Assembly: GCA_944384285.1 (NCBI GenBank) | Contig: CALWSX010000196.1 | Location: 1-10,191, forward strand | Reading direction: 5' to 3' | DNA from: an uncultured Lachnospiraceae bacterium | GTDB lineage: Bacteria > Bacillota > Clostridia > Lachnospirales > Anaerotignaceae | Length of the DNA: 10,191 nt | In this document: in pieces, positions 1-7,105 of the stretch | Layout of the letters: the number at the start of each line of letters is the position of its first letter | How positions within the stretch are numbered: the first letter of the stretch is position 1 | Made by a program: the position numbers and the translations under genes | The notes under the pieces: model-generated | Databases searched by the model: none | Seen by the model: the letters and a program-made list of their open reading frames with translations, nothing else | What the model was told of the DNA's origin: nothing

Positions 1-298
1 CTTTCAAAAAATCTGGTATTTTCATATTGTTTATAATTTCTGTCTGACTACCAGAAACAGCATTTGTAACCGCAGACGAAAAATCAAGTTTTTCAGAAAT
101 AAAGTTTGTAATTTTTTCAAATATAAAAGTACCTCTTAAAAACTTATTAAAAACAGGGTTTAAAATTTTAGTTCCTATTAAAGCTCCCAAAAAAGGAAGA
201 AATCCAAATACTGATAAAATAAAGCCTTTTCTGTACCCTTTTATAGCAAATATTAATAAAAATATAAGTAGAATCTTATCAAAATGATAAAGAAGCAA
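1..298 (-). CDS. CvpA family membrane protein (partial, C-terminus beyond the left edge)
   Basis: The minus strand below position 298 encodes 99 codons that continue off the window. The product begins with a hydrophobic helix (about residues 5-20), then KGYRKGFI and a second hydrophobic stretch (FGFLPFLGALIG). This is the N-terminal pattern of CvpA/colicin V production proteins: a membrane helix, a Gly-Tyr-Arg-Arg/Lys-Gly-Phe turn, then another helix. The family is widespread; its role in Firmicutes is not well defined, although the name comes from colicin V secretion. I chose the TTG at 298-296 because a GGGGGG ribosome binding site lies six bases upstream and no ATG in this frame precedes the conserved part. 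It sits 24 nt after the stop of the upstream gene, in the same frame, so the two are probably co-transcribed. The family call is by motif and topology only. Confidence 0.75.
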   Translation of the reverse strand, partial: MLLYHFDKILLIFLLIFAIKGYRKGFILSVFGFLPFLGALIGTKILNPVFNKFLRGTFIFEKITNFISEKLDFSSAVTNAVSGSQTEIINNMKIPDFLK

Positions 299-322
299 AT
301 TTATCCCCCCATTAAAAAGACG

Positions 323-1762
323 TTATTCCTTAGGTGTATCTTCTTTAGATGTATTAACTTTTGACAAATCCGCTATTTCAATACTTGTTGCGGAAAGTAT
401 AAGAGAATCTGATTTTCCATTAAAAAACGAAACATCTTTAATATCATACGGCGGAATTAAATTATATTGTTCTTTTCCGTTTTTATTATAACCGTATAAA
501 GAATTACCTGTTTTTACAACAAAATTTTTATTATCCGATTTTATATAAGAAATAGGGTCCTTAAGACTTGTAAGAGAAACAGTTTTCCCGGAAAGGTCAA
601 CAACTTCAAGAGAGTATTTATTTTCTCCGCTTTCTGGTAAAAGTCCGTCATACCCAATTACAGCATAACTTTTTCCAAAAACATCATAAGCTGATATTTT
701 TTCCTGTAATTCTTTTGTAAAAATTTCTTCTCCTGCTGATGAAAAACACATCAAAGAAACATCAGAAGCTATAAAAAATGTATTATTTTCCATACAGTTT
801 ACAGATATTGCATAAATATCGTCTTTTTGAACTGCTGAAAAAATACCATCTGCAACATTCATACTGTCTTCTTTATTTATATAGAAGAAAACAAGTCTTG
901 AAATAGGGTATACATCAGATGTATCAAGATATGATACACAAAGAACCTTATTATCATCAGAAATATCCAAATCTACAGGGTATACACCTTTAGTATCTTC
1001 TTTTCTTTCCATAAGCTTATTCCCCTCACTGTTATATACAACAGTTTTACAGGAATCCTGAGCTCTCATAATAATTGCAAGATAACCATTTTTATTAAGT
1101 TTAACTTTAGAAATAGGATATTCACTAGCAACAGAATAAATGAATCCCTTTTCATTATATACACGCACATTTGTACCACTGCTTTCATAAACAGCCGCAT
1201 AATTTGCTTCAAAAACAGAAACAGGATAATTTAATGTATATGTATCGTTAAAAACTTGATCCCCGTTTGAATCAAAAAATTTCATACCGTCTTTTGAACA
1301 AACATAGTACGAGTTATTCACAGTGTTTATGCCCAAAACATTTCCTTCATCAAACGTAAGAACTTCTTTTCCCAAAGTAGGTTTTTTTGAAGAAATTTCT
1401 TCTCCAAGAAATTTATCTTCTTCTGTATTTTCTGTAGTTTCATCGGTTACTTCTGCATTAGCTGTTTTAGTTTCATCATTATTTTCTGAATCTGTTTTAT
1501 CCTGTGTATCTTCTGTATTTTCCGTAGTTTCACTTGTTAAATTAATTCCTTTTTTGTTCAAATACCCGTTTATAATACCTTGTCCAAAATGTGTATCATA
1601 GTAATAGAAAGAAAAACAAAAAGCAGCAACAAGAAAAATAAGTACACCAATAATGATAAACTTTCTCTTAGGATTTTTATTTTTTAAAGTTTCTATTTCA
1701 TCAAAAGTTTCGTCTTCAAAATTTTCATCTTCATAATTATCAAATTTACTGATATCTTTCAA
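323..1762 (-). CDS. Single-pass membrane protein with large extracytoplasmic domain, DUF5711-like
   Basis: The product has 479 residues. Residues 1-26 are strongly acidic, followed by a basic patch (KNKNPKRK, 27-34) and one membrane helix (about 35-55). The charge pattern puts the N-terminus in the cytoplasm and the rest outside. Residues about 75-117 form a Thr/Glu/Asp/Asn-rich linker, followed by about 360 residues of short beta-type repeats (for example YYVCSKDGMKFFDSNGD, GYLAIIMRAQDS, SYAVIGYDGLL). These look like blades of a WD40/PQQ-like propeller. This layout matches the clostridial DUF5711 family as I know it; function unknown. The start is TTG (1762-1760), the only plausible one: the upstream frame is closed by TGA and no ATG occurs before the membrane helix. 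AAAGG lies only two bases before it, which is unusually close. A CvpA-family gene follows 24 nt downstream. Confidence 0.75.
   Translation of the reverse strand: MKDISKFDNYEDENFEDETFDEIETLKNKNPKRKFIIIGVLIFLVAAFCFSFYYYDTHFGQGIINGYLNKKGINLTSETTENTEDTQDKTDSENNDETKTANAEVTDETTENTEEDKFLGEEISSKKPTLGKEVLTFDEGNVLGINTVNNSYYVCSKDGMKFFDSNGDQVFNDTYTLNYPVSVFEANYAAVYESSGTNVRVYNEKGFIYSVASEYPISKVKLNKNGYLAIIMRAQDSCKTVVYNSEGNKLMERKEDTKGVYPVDLDISDDNKVLCVSYLDTSDVYPISRLVFFYINKEDSMNVADGIFSAVQKDDIYAISVNCMENNTFFIASDVSLMCFSSAGEEIFTKELQEKISAYDVFGKSYAVIGYDGLLPESGENKYSLEVVDLSGKTVSLTSLKDPISYIKSDNKNFVVKTGNSLYGYNKNGKEQYNLIPPYDIKDVSFFNGKSDSLILSATSIEIADLSKVNTSKEDTPKE
1419..1532. repeat. 24-nt direct repeat pair inside the linker of the DUF5711-like gene
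   Basis: Positions 1419-1442 and 1509-1532 are identical over 24 nt except for one base (t1432 versus c1522). They lie exactly 90 nt (30 codons) apart, so the frame is kept. Both encode the peptide ETTENTE (residues about 78-84 and 108-114) in the extracytoplasmic linker. This suggests the linker grew by in-frame duplication. Confidence 0.75.
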
Positions 1763-1796
1763 AGCCTTTCACAAATGCCAATTTATATTGACAAAA

Positions 1797-1860
1797 CTCC
1801 TTTCTTATTTTTTATAATTATAAATATATATTATACTATGAACAAATTAAAAACAAGCAA
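1797..1860 (-). promoter_or_regulatory. Probable promoter and orphan Shine-Dalgarno upstream of the DUF5711-like gene
   Basis: On the minus strand a perfect TATAAT (1835-1830) has only weak -35 candidates (CTTGTT at 1857-1852 with a 16-nt spacer, or TTGCTT at 1860-1855 with 19 nt). Downstream lies AAGAAAGGAG (1806-1797), the best ribosome binding site of the region. It is about 35 nt before the TTG start of the gene and is followed by no useful start codon; the first nearby frame is TTG-Ser-Ile-stop. Confidence 0.4.
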
Positions 1861-1952
1861 ATAAGCATACTTTTTGTCGATTGTAAAATATAAACATTAA
1901 AAATTATTATATCATAAAAAAAGCTCATAACTTAATTTTAAGAAAATTTTAT

Positions 1953-1988
1953 AAAAAAATACGGTAAAATAAATTTTACCGTATTTTT
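1953..1988. terminator. Bidirectional intrinsic terminator after the BMP transporter operon
   Basis: A 12-bp perfect stem (1959-1970 with 1973-1984, core ACGGTAAAA/TTTTACCGT) is flanked by A7 on the left (1953-1959) and a T-run on the right (1984-1988). On the minus strand this gives a hairpin with a U-tail 18 nt after the last permease stop codon. The symmetry would also let it work on the plus strand. Confidence 0.8.
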
Positions 1989-2001
1989 AAACTCAAATTT
2001 T

Positions 2002-2955
2002 TTATCGTTCTTCTCTGAAATATGGATTTCCAAGACTTTCCGGAGGAAGATTTTCTTTTTTCTTACGTTTTGTTATAAATACAAGAACAATAATTGTTGC
2101 TAAATATGGAAGCATATCGAGTATCTGCGCAGAAAATCCAAAATTACCGATTTTAACATTCTGGAGTTTAAAACCAACACCTCTTAGCATTCCGAAAAGA
2201 TAAGCTCCAAAAATTGCTCTTAAAGGATTCCATGTACTGAAAATTACAAGAGCAACCGCAATCCAGCCTGCACCCGCTGTAATATTATCCTGCCATCTTG
2301 GAACATAAACAAGTGAAAGGAAAGCACCGCCTACACCGCATAAAAATCCGCCTACAAGTATATTTATGTATTTATATTTAGTAACATTAATACCGCTTGC
2401 GTCAGCTGCAGCCGGGTTTTCACCAACAAAACGAGTATTTAAACCAAAGCTTGTCTTATTTAAGTATATATAAACCAAAATAGCAACAATCAAAGCCGCC
2501 TGAACATAAATACTCTGTTCAAAAAGCATTTTTCCGATAACAGGGATTTCAGAAAGTACAGGAATAGGTTTTGCAGCAAAAGCAGAAATAACTTTTTCAT
2601 CTAAAGCAATACCGGAGAGGTTTCTTCCGACCATACCCGCAAACCCCGTACCGAAAATAGTAAGTACAAGACCGGTAACAACCTGGTTACCTCTGAAATT
2701 TACGGTAATAACAGCATAAATTAAAGCTCCAAAAGCACCCATTAAGCCTGCCGCAAGTACTGCAAGGTATGGATTTCCGGTATGAACAGCAGTATAAAAA
2801 CCAACGCTTGCGCCCATAAGCATCATACCTTCAACCCCAAGGTTTAAGTTTCCAACTTTTTCACAAAGTATAGCTCCTAAAGTTGCGAAAAGGATATGAG
2901 TTCCCATTTGCGCCGCAACTTGTAAAAACAATTCTAAGCTTAACAAAAAGTCCAT
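2002..2955 (-). CDS. nupQ: BMP-type nucleoside ABC transporter, second permease
   Basis: The product has 317 residues and is almost entirely hydrophobic helices, fitting the BPD_transp_2 (LivH/RbsC-like) permease family. The family-typical segment around residues 24-50 reads GAILCEKVGNLNLGVEGMMLMGA, here given as separate parts: GAILCEKVG, then NLNLGVEGMMLMGA. It ends with a basic cytoplasmic tail (TKRKKKENL...). It is the last gene of the operon and should pair with the adjacent permease to form the membrane channel. I prefer the ATG at 2955-2953 over the in-frame TTG at 2976: AAGGGGG lies about nine bases before the ATG, and the ATG starts one base after the upstream stop. The TTG version would add seven residues (MRRGRNN). 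The symbol is by analogy to B. subtilis nupQ/yufQ (about 319 residues, same operon position); substrate not proven. Confidence 0.88.
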   Translation of the reverse strand: MDFLLSLELFLQVAAQMGTHILFATLGAILCEKVGNLNLGVEGMMLMGASVGFYTAVHTGNPYLAVLAAGLMGAFGALIYAVITVNFRGNQVVTGLVLTIFGTGFAGMVGRNLSGIALDEKVISAFAAKPIPVLSEIPVIGKMLFEQSIYVQAALIVAILVYIYLNKTSFGLNTRFVGENPAAADASGINVTKYKYINILVGGFLCGVGGAFLSLVYVPRWQDNITAGAGWIAVALVIFSTWNPLRAIFGAYLFGMLRGVGFKLQNVKIGNFGFSAQILDMLPYLATIIVLVFITKRKKKENLPPESLGNPYFREER

Positions 2956-2956
2956 A

Positions 2957-4024
2957 TTATTTCGCCCCCTTCTCAACTTTATGTACTCTTACAATTTTAT
3001 ATCTTATAAAGAATTCACTTGCAAGCACAAAGAATATAATAATACCCTGTATAACCTCTGCAACAGAAGCCGGGATCTGCATAGCACTTTGTAAGAAAGC
3101 ACCACCCTGAAGCAAAAGAGCAAAAAGGAATGATACAACAAGTATCAAAGGCGCCGAAAGATTAGCAAGCCACGTTGTAATAACAGCAGTAAAACCAAGT
3201 CCGCCGCTTAATTTATCGTTTAATGTCTGTTCAATAGCAGAACACTGCATCATACCGGCAATACCGGCCATAGCACCACTTAAAAGTATTGCTATTATTA
3301 TAATTTTTACAACATTCATACCGGCATACTTAGCTGTTGTCTGACTTTCACCAAGAACAGATATTTCATAACCAAGCTTAGTTTTTGTAAGAAGAATATG
3401 TACAAGAACAACAAGTACAAGTGCAATTATAAATCCACAGTGGATACCAAAAACTTTAGGAAGTACAGCGGATTTTTCAAAAGTAGCTATTTTAGGGAAA
3501 CCTATTCCGTTAGGGTCTTTCCAAGGACCATACTGGAGATATGAAATCCATTTAATAGCAATATAGTTAAGCATAAGTGTAACCAAAGTTTCACTTGTTT
3601 CAAACTTAGTTTTTAATAAAGCCGGAATTAATGCCCATAACCCGCCACAAATAGCACCGGCAATAAACATTAAAGTAAGAACAACAGGTGATGGGAGATA
3701 TGAGAAATTAAGCGCAACAAAAGTAGCACCAAAAGCACCCATATAAAACTGACCTTCTGCCCCAATGTTCCAAAATTTCATTTTAAACGCAATAGCAACG
3801 CCTAAAGAAAGAACTGTAAGCGGTATAGTTTTATTAATGGTTTCAACAATTCTGTATTTTGAAGACAACGAACCTTTTATAATATTAGAAAAAATTTCAA
3901 GTGCGTTATACCCAACTATTGTCATAACAATAGCGACAAAAATAAGAGCAAGTATAACAGCGCTTATTCTTATCATAATTTCTTTTTTATGGGTAAGCTC
4001 ATCTTTTTTAACTACTCTGAACAT
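2957..4024 (-). CDS. nupP: BMP-type nucleoside ABC transporter, first permease
   Basis: The product has 355 residues: a short basic cytoplasmic N-terminus, a first helix at about 19-39, a periplasm-facing insert (about 45-65) and a series of further membrane helices. The segment AFKMKFWNIGAEGQFYMGA (about residues 79-97) is the hallmark of the NupP/YufP-type BPD_transp_2 permease. The tail RYKIVRVHKVEKGAK is basic and cytoplasmic. The ATG lies 2 nt after the ATPase stop, and its ribosome binding site GAGGAGG is inside the last codons of the ATPase gene. The two are therefore translationally coupled. The next permease begins 1 nt after this stop. Length and order match B. subtilis nupP, from which the symbol is borrowed. 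Confidence 0.9.
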   Translation of the reverse strand: MFRVVKKDELTHKKEIMIRISAVILALIFVAIVMTIVGYNALEIFSNIIKGSLSSKYRIVETINKTIPLTVLSLGVAIAFKMKFWNIGAEGQFYMGAFGATFVALNFSYLPSPVVLTLMFIAGAICGGLWALIPALLKTKFETSETLVTLMLNYIAIKWISYLQYGPWKDPNGIGFPKIATFEKSAVLPKVFGIHCGFIIALVLVVLVHILLTKTKLGYEISVLGESQTTAKYAGMNVVKIIIIAILLSGAMAGIAGMMQCSAIEQTLNDKLSGGLGFTAVITTWLANLSAPLILVVSFLFALLLQGGAFLQSAMQIPASVAEVIQGIIIFFVLASEFFIRYKIVRVHKVEKGAK

Positions 4025-4026
4025 TC

Positions 4027-5547
4027 TTATAATACCTCCTCTATATTTTTACCAAGCATCATAAGACCGACTTGCTCTTTTGTAGTTGTTCTCGGATCAA
4101 CAATACCCATAACCTCACCATCATGGATTATCATAAGCCTGTCGGAAAGCTGAAGTAAAACGTCTAAGTCTTCACCTATAAAAAGTATTCCAATGCCTTT
4201 TCTTTTTTCTCTGTTTAATATATCGTAAATATTGTAACTTGCACCTATGTCAAGACCTCTTACAGGATAAGCAGTTATAAGTATTTCAGGGTCAAGACCA
4301 ACCTCTCTTCCCAAGAGAACCTTTTGTATATTACCGCCCGAAAGCTTTTTAACAATGTGGTTTACACTTGGAGTAGAAACATCAAAATCTTTTACAATCT
4401 GTTCTGCAAGTTTACGCCCTTTTTCTCTGTCAACAAAAATACCCTTGTTTCTGTGGTAAGATTTAAGCATAACATTATCTACTATACTTTTTCCGGCAAC
4501 AAGTCCCATTCCGAGTCTGTCTTCCGGAATAAAGCTCATACCGATACCTTTTTTAGCAATAGTACGAGGAGAAAGACCATTTATATTTTCGCCTTTAAAA
4601 AGGACTTCTCCAGATTTTGCACATAAAACACCGGCTATAATCTCACAAAGTTCTTTTTGTCCGCTTCCGGCAATTCCGGCAACGCCCAAAATTTCTCCGC
4701 CGTGTAAATCAAAAGAAACATTTTTAAGTATAGAAAAACCTAAAGCGTCATTATAAGAAATATTTTTTACCTCAAGCATAGGATCTTTAGTAATTTCTGT
4801 TTCCGCTCTTTCAAGGTCTAAATTTATGCTTCTTCCTACCATCATTTCAGTAAGCTGTTTTATACAAGCGTCTTTTGTATCAACGGTTCCAATACATACA
4901 CCTTTATTTAAAACCGTTACTCTATCACTTATTTCCATAACTTCGTTTAATTTATGAGTAATTATGATAATAGCACAGCCTTTTTCCTTCATTTTGCGAA
5001 GTATTGAAAAAAGTACTTTTGTTTCCTGTGGAGTAAGAACGGCAGTAGGTTCGTCAAGTATCAAAACTTCAGCGCCCCTGTAAAGCATTTTAAGTATTTC
5101 AACGTTCTGCTTTTCACCAACAGACATATTATATATTTTTTTATCCGGAGAAACGGCAAGTCCGTATTTTTCAGAAATTTCTGTTATTTTATTGGATAAT
5201 TCTTTTCCCTTTATAAAAAACCCTATTTTACTTCCGGCAACAATATTTTCTTTTGCTGTTAATACTTCAACAAGTTTAAAATGCTGGTGTACCATACCAA
5301 TACCGGCATCAATAGCATCTTTAGGAGAAGAAAAAACAACTTCTTTGCCATTTACAAATATTTGACCGCTGTCAGCGGTATAAATACCGGACAAAATACT
5401 TACAAGTGTACTTTTACCGGATCCGTTTTCACCCAAAAGAGCATGAATTTCTCCTTTTTTAACATCAAAGCTTACATTATCATTTGCTTTAACGGGGCCA
5501 AAAACTTTAGTTATGTTCGAAAACCTTACATAAGAATCGTTACACAT
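4027..5547 (-). CDS. nupO: BMP-type nucleoside ABC transporter, double-domain ATPase
   Basis: The product has 506 residues with two ABC domains in tandem. The first has intact motifs: Walker A GENGSGKST (39-47), Q-loop HQHFKL (88-92), signature MSVGEKQ (141-147), Walker B LILDEP (162-167, catalytic Glu166) and H-loop His198. The second is degenerate: the Walker A position reads AGIAGSGQ with no Lys (290-297), and Tyr427 stands where the Walker B Glu should be (ITAYPVRGLD). Glu459 replaces the H-loop His, but the signature LSGGN (402-406) is intact. This asymmetry is typical of RbsA/YufO-type ATPases. I start at ATG 5547-5545, preceded by GGGGAGG, because residue 6 onward begins the ABC fold and 506 residues fits YufO (about 510). 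The open frame continues upstream to 5700 but through a leader with hairpins. Symbol by analogy to B. subtilis. Confidence 0.92.
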   Translation of the reverse strand: MCNDSYVRFSNITKVFGPVKANDNVSFDVKKGEIHALLGENGSGKSTLVSILSGIYTADSGQIFVNGKEVVFSSPKDAIDAGIGMVHQHFKLVEVLTAKENIVAGSKIGFFIKGKELSNKITEISEKYGLAVSPDKKIYNMSVGEKQNVEILKMLYRGAEVLILDEPTAVLTPQETKVLFSILRKMKEKGCAIIIITHKLNEVMEISDRVTVLNKGVCIGTVDTKDACIKQLTEMMVGRSINLDLERAETEITKDPMLEVKNISYNDALGFSILKNVSFDLHGGEILGVAGIAGSGQKELCEIIAGVLCAKSGEVLFKGENINGLSPRTIAKKGIGMSFIPEDRLGMGLVAGKSIVDNVMLKSYHRNKGIFVDREKGRKLAEQIVKDFDVSTPSVNHIVKKLSGGNIQKVLLGREVGLDPEILITAYPVRGLDIGASYNIYDILNREKRKGIGILFIGEDLDVLLQLSDRLMIIHDGEVMGIVDPRTTTKEQVGLMMLGKNIEEVL

Positions 5548-5581
5548 AATACCTCCCCAAAAACTCAAATAAAATAAAAAA

Positions 5582-5650
5582 GTTAAATGTTCATAAAAAT
5601 AAATTTTTTTACCCGAGATAAATCTAAATTCTCTTTTATCGACATTTAAC
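5582..5650 (-). promoter_or_regulatory. Structured leader upstream of the ATPase gene: long-range stem with U-tail
   Basis: On the minus strand GTTAAATGT (5650-5642) pairs perfectly with ACATTTAAC (5590-5582) and is followed directly by a T-run (T7, then ATTTT). Within the enclosed 51 nt, GATAAA (5640-5635) can pair with TTTATC, and an A-rich and a U-rich segment can form a further stem. The shape resembles a terminator or expression platform about 35 nt before the ATPase start. I could not match it to a known riboswitch class, and A/T-rich stems form cheaply, so its function is open. Confidence 0.35.
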
Positions 5651-5682
5651 CTAAAATAGTCCCATACAATTATTTTAATATT

Positions 5683-5722
5683 AAAAAACAAACACAGCAA
5701 GAGAAAAATTTCTCTTGCTGTG
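5683..5722 (-). terminator. Strong hairpin with U-tail between lipoprotein and ATPase genes
   Basis: A 14-bp perfect stem (5693-5706 with 5709-5722, CACAGCAAGAGAAA and its complement) lies 54 nt after the lipoprotein stop. On the minus strand it is followed by TTTGTTTTTT. It can act as an intrinsic terminator or as a 3' stabilising hairpin for the lipoprotein message. I found no convincing promoter between it and the ATPase gene, so partial read-through is the simplest model. A smaller 6-bp hairpin (TTACAG/CTGTAA, 5738-5755) lies between it and the stop codon. Confidence 0.75.
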
Positions 5723-5775
5723 AAAAATTTTATAAAATTACAGCAAATTCTGTAAAATAAGACTTAATTTTTATA

Positions 5776-6906
5776 TCAGCCCTGAGCAGAACCGATAACA
5801 CCTTTAACGAACCATGACATGTTCCAGATTTCATCGTCTGTCATTGTTGTTCCTTCAGGAACTTTTTCGTTTCCGTCCTGATCATAGATAGGACCTGCAA
5901 ATGGGTGTAATTCACCATTCATAATTTTTTCTGTAGCTGCATCAACTGCTTCCTGTGTACCTTCTGCACAGTTTTCTGTTAATGCGTCAAGGCTTACCAT
6001 ACCTGCGTTAAGACCTTCCCAGTAAGAACGTGATTCCCAAGTTCCGTCAATAATTCTCTGAACGTCATCAACATAGAATTTTTCCCAATGGAAAAGAGGA
6101 GCTGTAAGATAGCTTTCTGGAGCAGCAGAAGCTGTTGGTGAGTTATAACCGATACAGAAAGCGCCTTTTTCCTGAGCAGCAATCTGAGGAGCTGTTGTAT
6201 CCTGGTGCTGAGCAATTACGTCACAACCTTTGTTAAGGATTTCAATAGCTGCCTGTTTTTCGATAGCTGGATCATACCATGTGTTTGTCCAAATAACTTC
6301 TACAGTTGCATCTGGGTTTACAGACTGAACACCGAGTGTAAACGCATTAATACCTCTTATAACTTCTGGAATAGGCATAGCTGCAACATAACCGATTTTG
6401 TTAGCTTCTGTTTTCATACCAGCAACGATACCTGAAAGATATCTTGCTTCATACATTTTACCAAAGTATGTAGAAAGGTTTTCAGCTGTTTTGTAACCTG
6501 AACAATGACCAAATTTAACATCTGGGAATTCTTCAGCAACTTTAACTGTGTAGTCCATGAAACCAAAGCTGTTTGTGTAAATTACGTTACATCCCTGATC
6601 AATAAGGTCTCTGATTGCTTTTTCTGAGTCAGCGTTTTCAGGTACTTCTTCTGCATATAAACATTCAATACCCATTTCTTCAAGAGCAAGTCTTCCTTTG
6701 TCATGAGCCTGTGTGTAACCTTCGTCGTTGATTTTGCCGATATAAACAAAACCTACTTTGATGTCTTCAGGTTTCATGCCTGCTGTTTCAGTTGTTTCTG
6801 TTGTTTCTGTTGTTTCAGTATTTTCGTTTGTTGCTTCTCCGCCGCCGCCACAAGCTGTAAGAGCCATCATAGCAGCCATGATTAATGCGAATAAACTCTT
6901 TTTCAT
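5776..6906 (-). CDS. nupN: BMP-family substrate-binding lipoprotein (nucleoside/purine ABC importer)
   Basis: The product has 376 residues. The signal peptide is classical for lipoproteins: MKK, a hydrophobic core and the lipobox LTAC with lipidated Cys19. A Gly-rich start and a Thr/Glu linker (about 27-42, TETTETTETTET) lead to the binding domain. That domain opens with IKVGFVYIGKINDEGYTQAHDKG (parts: KVGFVYIG, NDEGYTQAHDKG), carries SGIVAGMKT and ends with HPFAGPIYDQDG and WFVKGVIG, all typical of the BMP (PF02608) fold. Relatives bind nucleosides (PnrA, BmpA) and some bind purine bases; this clade, ending in FAGP.YDQDG, might be of the latter kind, which is inference. ATG 6906 has AGGAGG seven bases upstream. 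It is the first gene of the importer operon and divergent from tadA. Symbol by analogy to B. subtilis nupN. Confidence 0.9.
   Translation of the reverse strand: MKKSLFALIMAAMMALTACGGGGEATNENTETTETTETTETAGMKPEDIKVGFVYIGKINDEGYTQAHDKGRLALEEMGIECLYAEEVPENADSEKAIRDLIDQGCNVIYTNSFGFMDYTVKVAEEFPDVKFGHCSGYKTAENLSTYFGKMYEARYLSGIVAGMKTEANKIGYVAAMPIPEVIRGINAFTLGVQSVNPDATVEVIWTNTWYDPAIEKQAAIEILNKGCDVIAQHQDTTAPQIAAQEKGAFCIGYNSPTASAAPESYLTAPLFHWEKFYVDDVQRIIDGTWESRSYWEGLNAGMVSLDALTENCAEGTQEAVDAATEKIMNGELHPFAGPIYDQDGNEKVPEGTTMTDDEIWNMSWFVKGVIGSAQG
6782..6817. repeat. Four tandem 9-nt units in the lipoprotein linker
   Basis: The plus strand shows gctgtttca, gttgtttct, gttgtttct, gttgtttca in tandem at 6782-6790, 6791-6799, 6800-6808 and 6809-6817. 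The unit is three codons (Thr-Glu-Thr type), so copy-number change would lengthen or shorten the linker after Cys19 without a frameshift. Confidence 0.8.
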
Positions 6907-6950
6907 CTTAATTCCTCCTAAAATAAATAGAAAAACTTCAACATATTTTT

Positions 6951-6974
6951 GTGTGTAACATTTATGTTAAACAC
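6951..6974. promoter_or_regulatory. 24-bp imperfect dyad at the lipoprotein transcription start
   Basis: GTGTGTAACAT (6951-6961) and ATGTTAAACAC (6964-6974) are complementary at 10 of 11 positions around a TT centre (mismatch g6955/a6970). The dyad begins about where transcription from the upstream promoter should start, as expected of a repressor operator or a 5'-end RNA hairpin. The 8-mer GTGTAACA in its left arm recurs at 7060-7067 upstream of the promoter. Confidence 0.45.
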
Positions 6975-6982
6975 AAGTAAAT

Positions 6983-7012
6983 TTTATAACAAATCTTTAA
7001 AAATATCAACAA
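6983..7012 (-). promoter_or_regulatory. Probable sigma-A promoter of the BMP transporter operon
   Basis: On the minus strand TTGTTG (7012-7007) is followed after 18 nt by TATAAA (6988-6983), placing the start near 6976 and giving a leader of about 70 nt. A/T-only sequence just upstream (7021-7059) could serve as an UP element. Confidence 0.5.
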
Positions 7013-7105
7013 AGAAAGTTAATAATTTATATAATTAAAAAATTAATTTTTTATATTTAGTGTAACAAACCTCCTTTTTGTTCCATTTTGTAAATATATT
7101 TTTTA

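Noticed and set aside
1788..1818. Plus-strand TTGACA followed by TATAAT (19-nt spacer)
   Set aside because: No plus-strand gene follows for more than 5 kb, and the site sits in the leader of a minus-strand gene; A/T-rich chance match.
2956..2976. TTG start for the second permease
   Set aside because: Overlaps the upstream gene and lacks a spaced ribosome binding site; ATG 2955 has AAGGGGG at a good distance.
5548..5700. 51-codon N-terminal extension of the ATPase reading frame to an ATG at 5700
   Set aside because: It runs through leader hairpins, has no ribosome binding site at 5700, and would exceed the family length; GGGGAGG before ATG 5547 decides the start.
5994..6885. Several 60-76 codon open frames on both strands across the lipoprotein gene
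   Set aside because: Shadows of a clearly conserved BMP-family gene.
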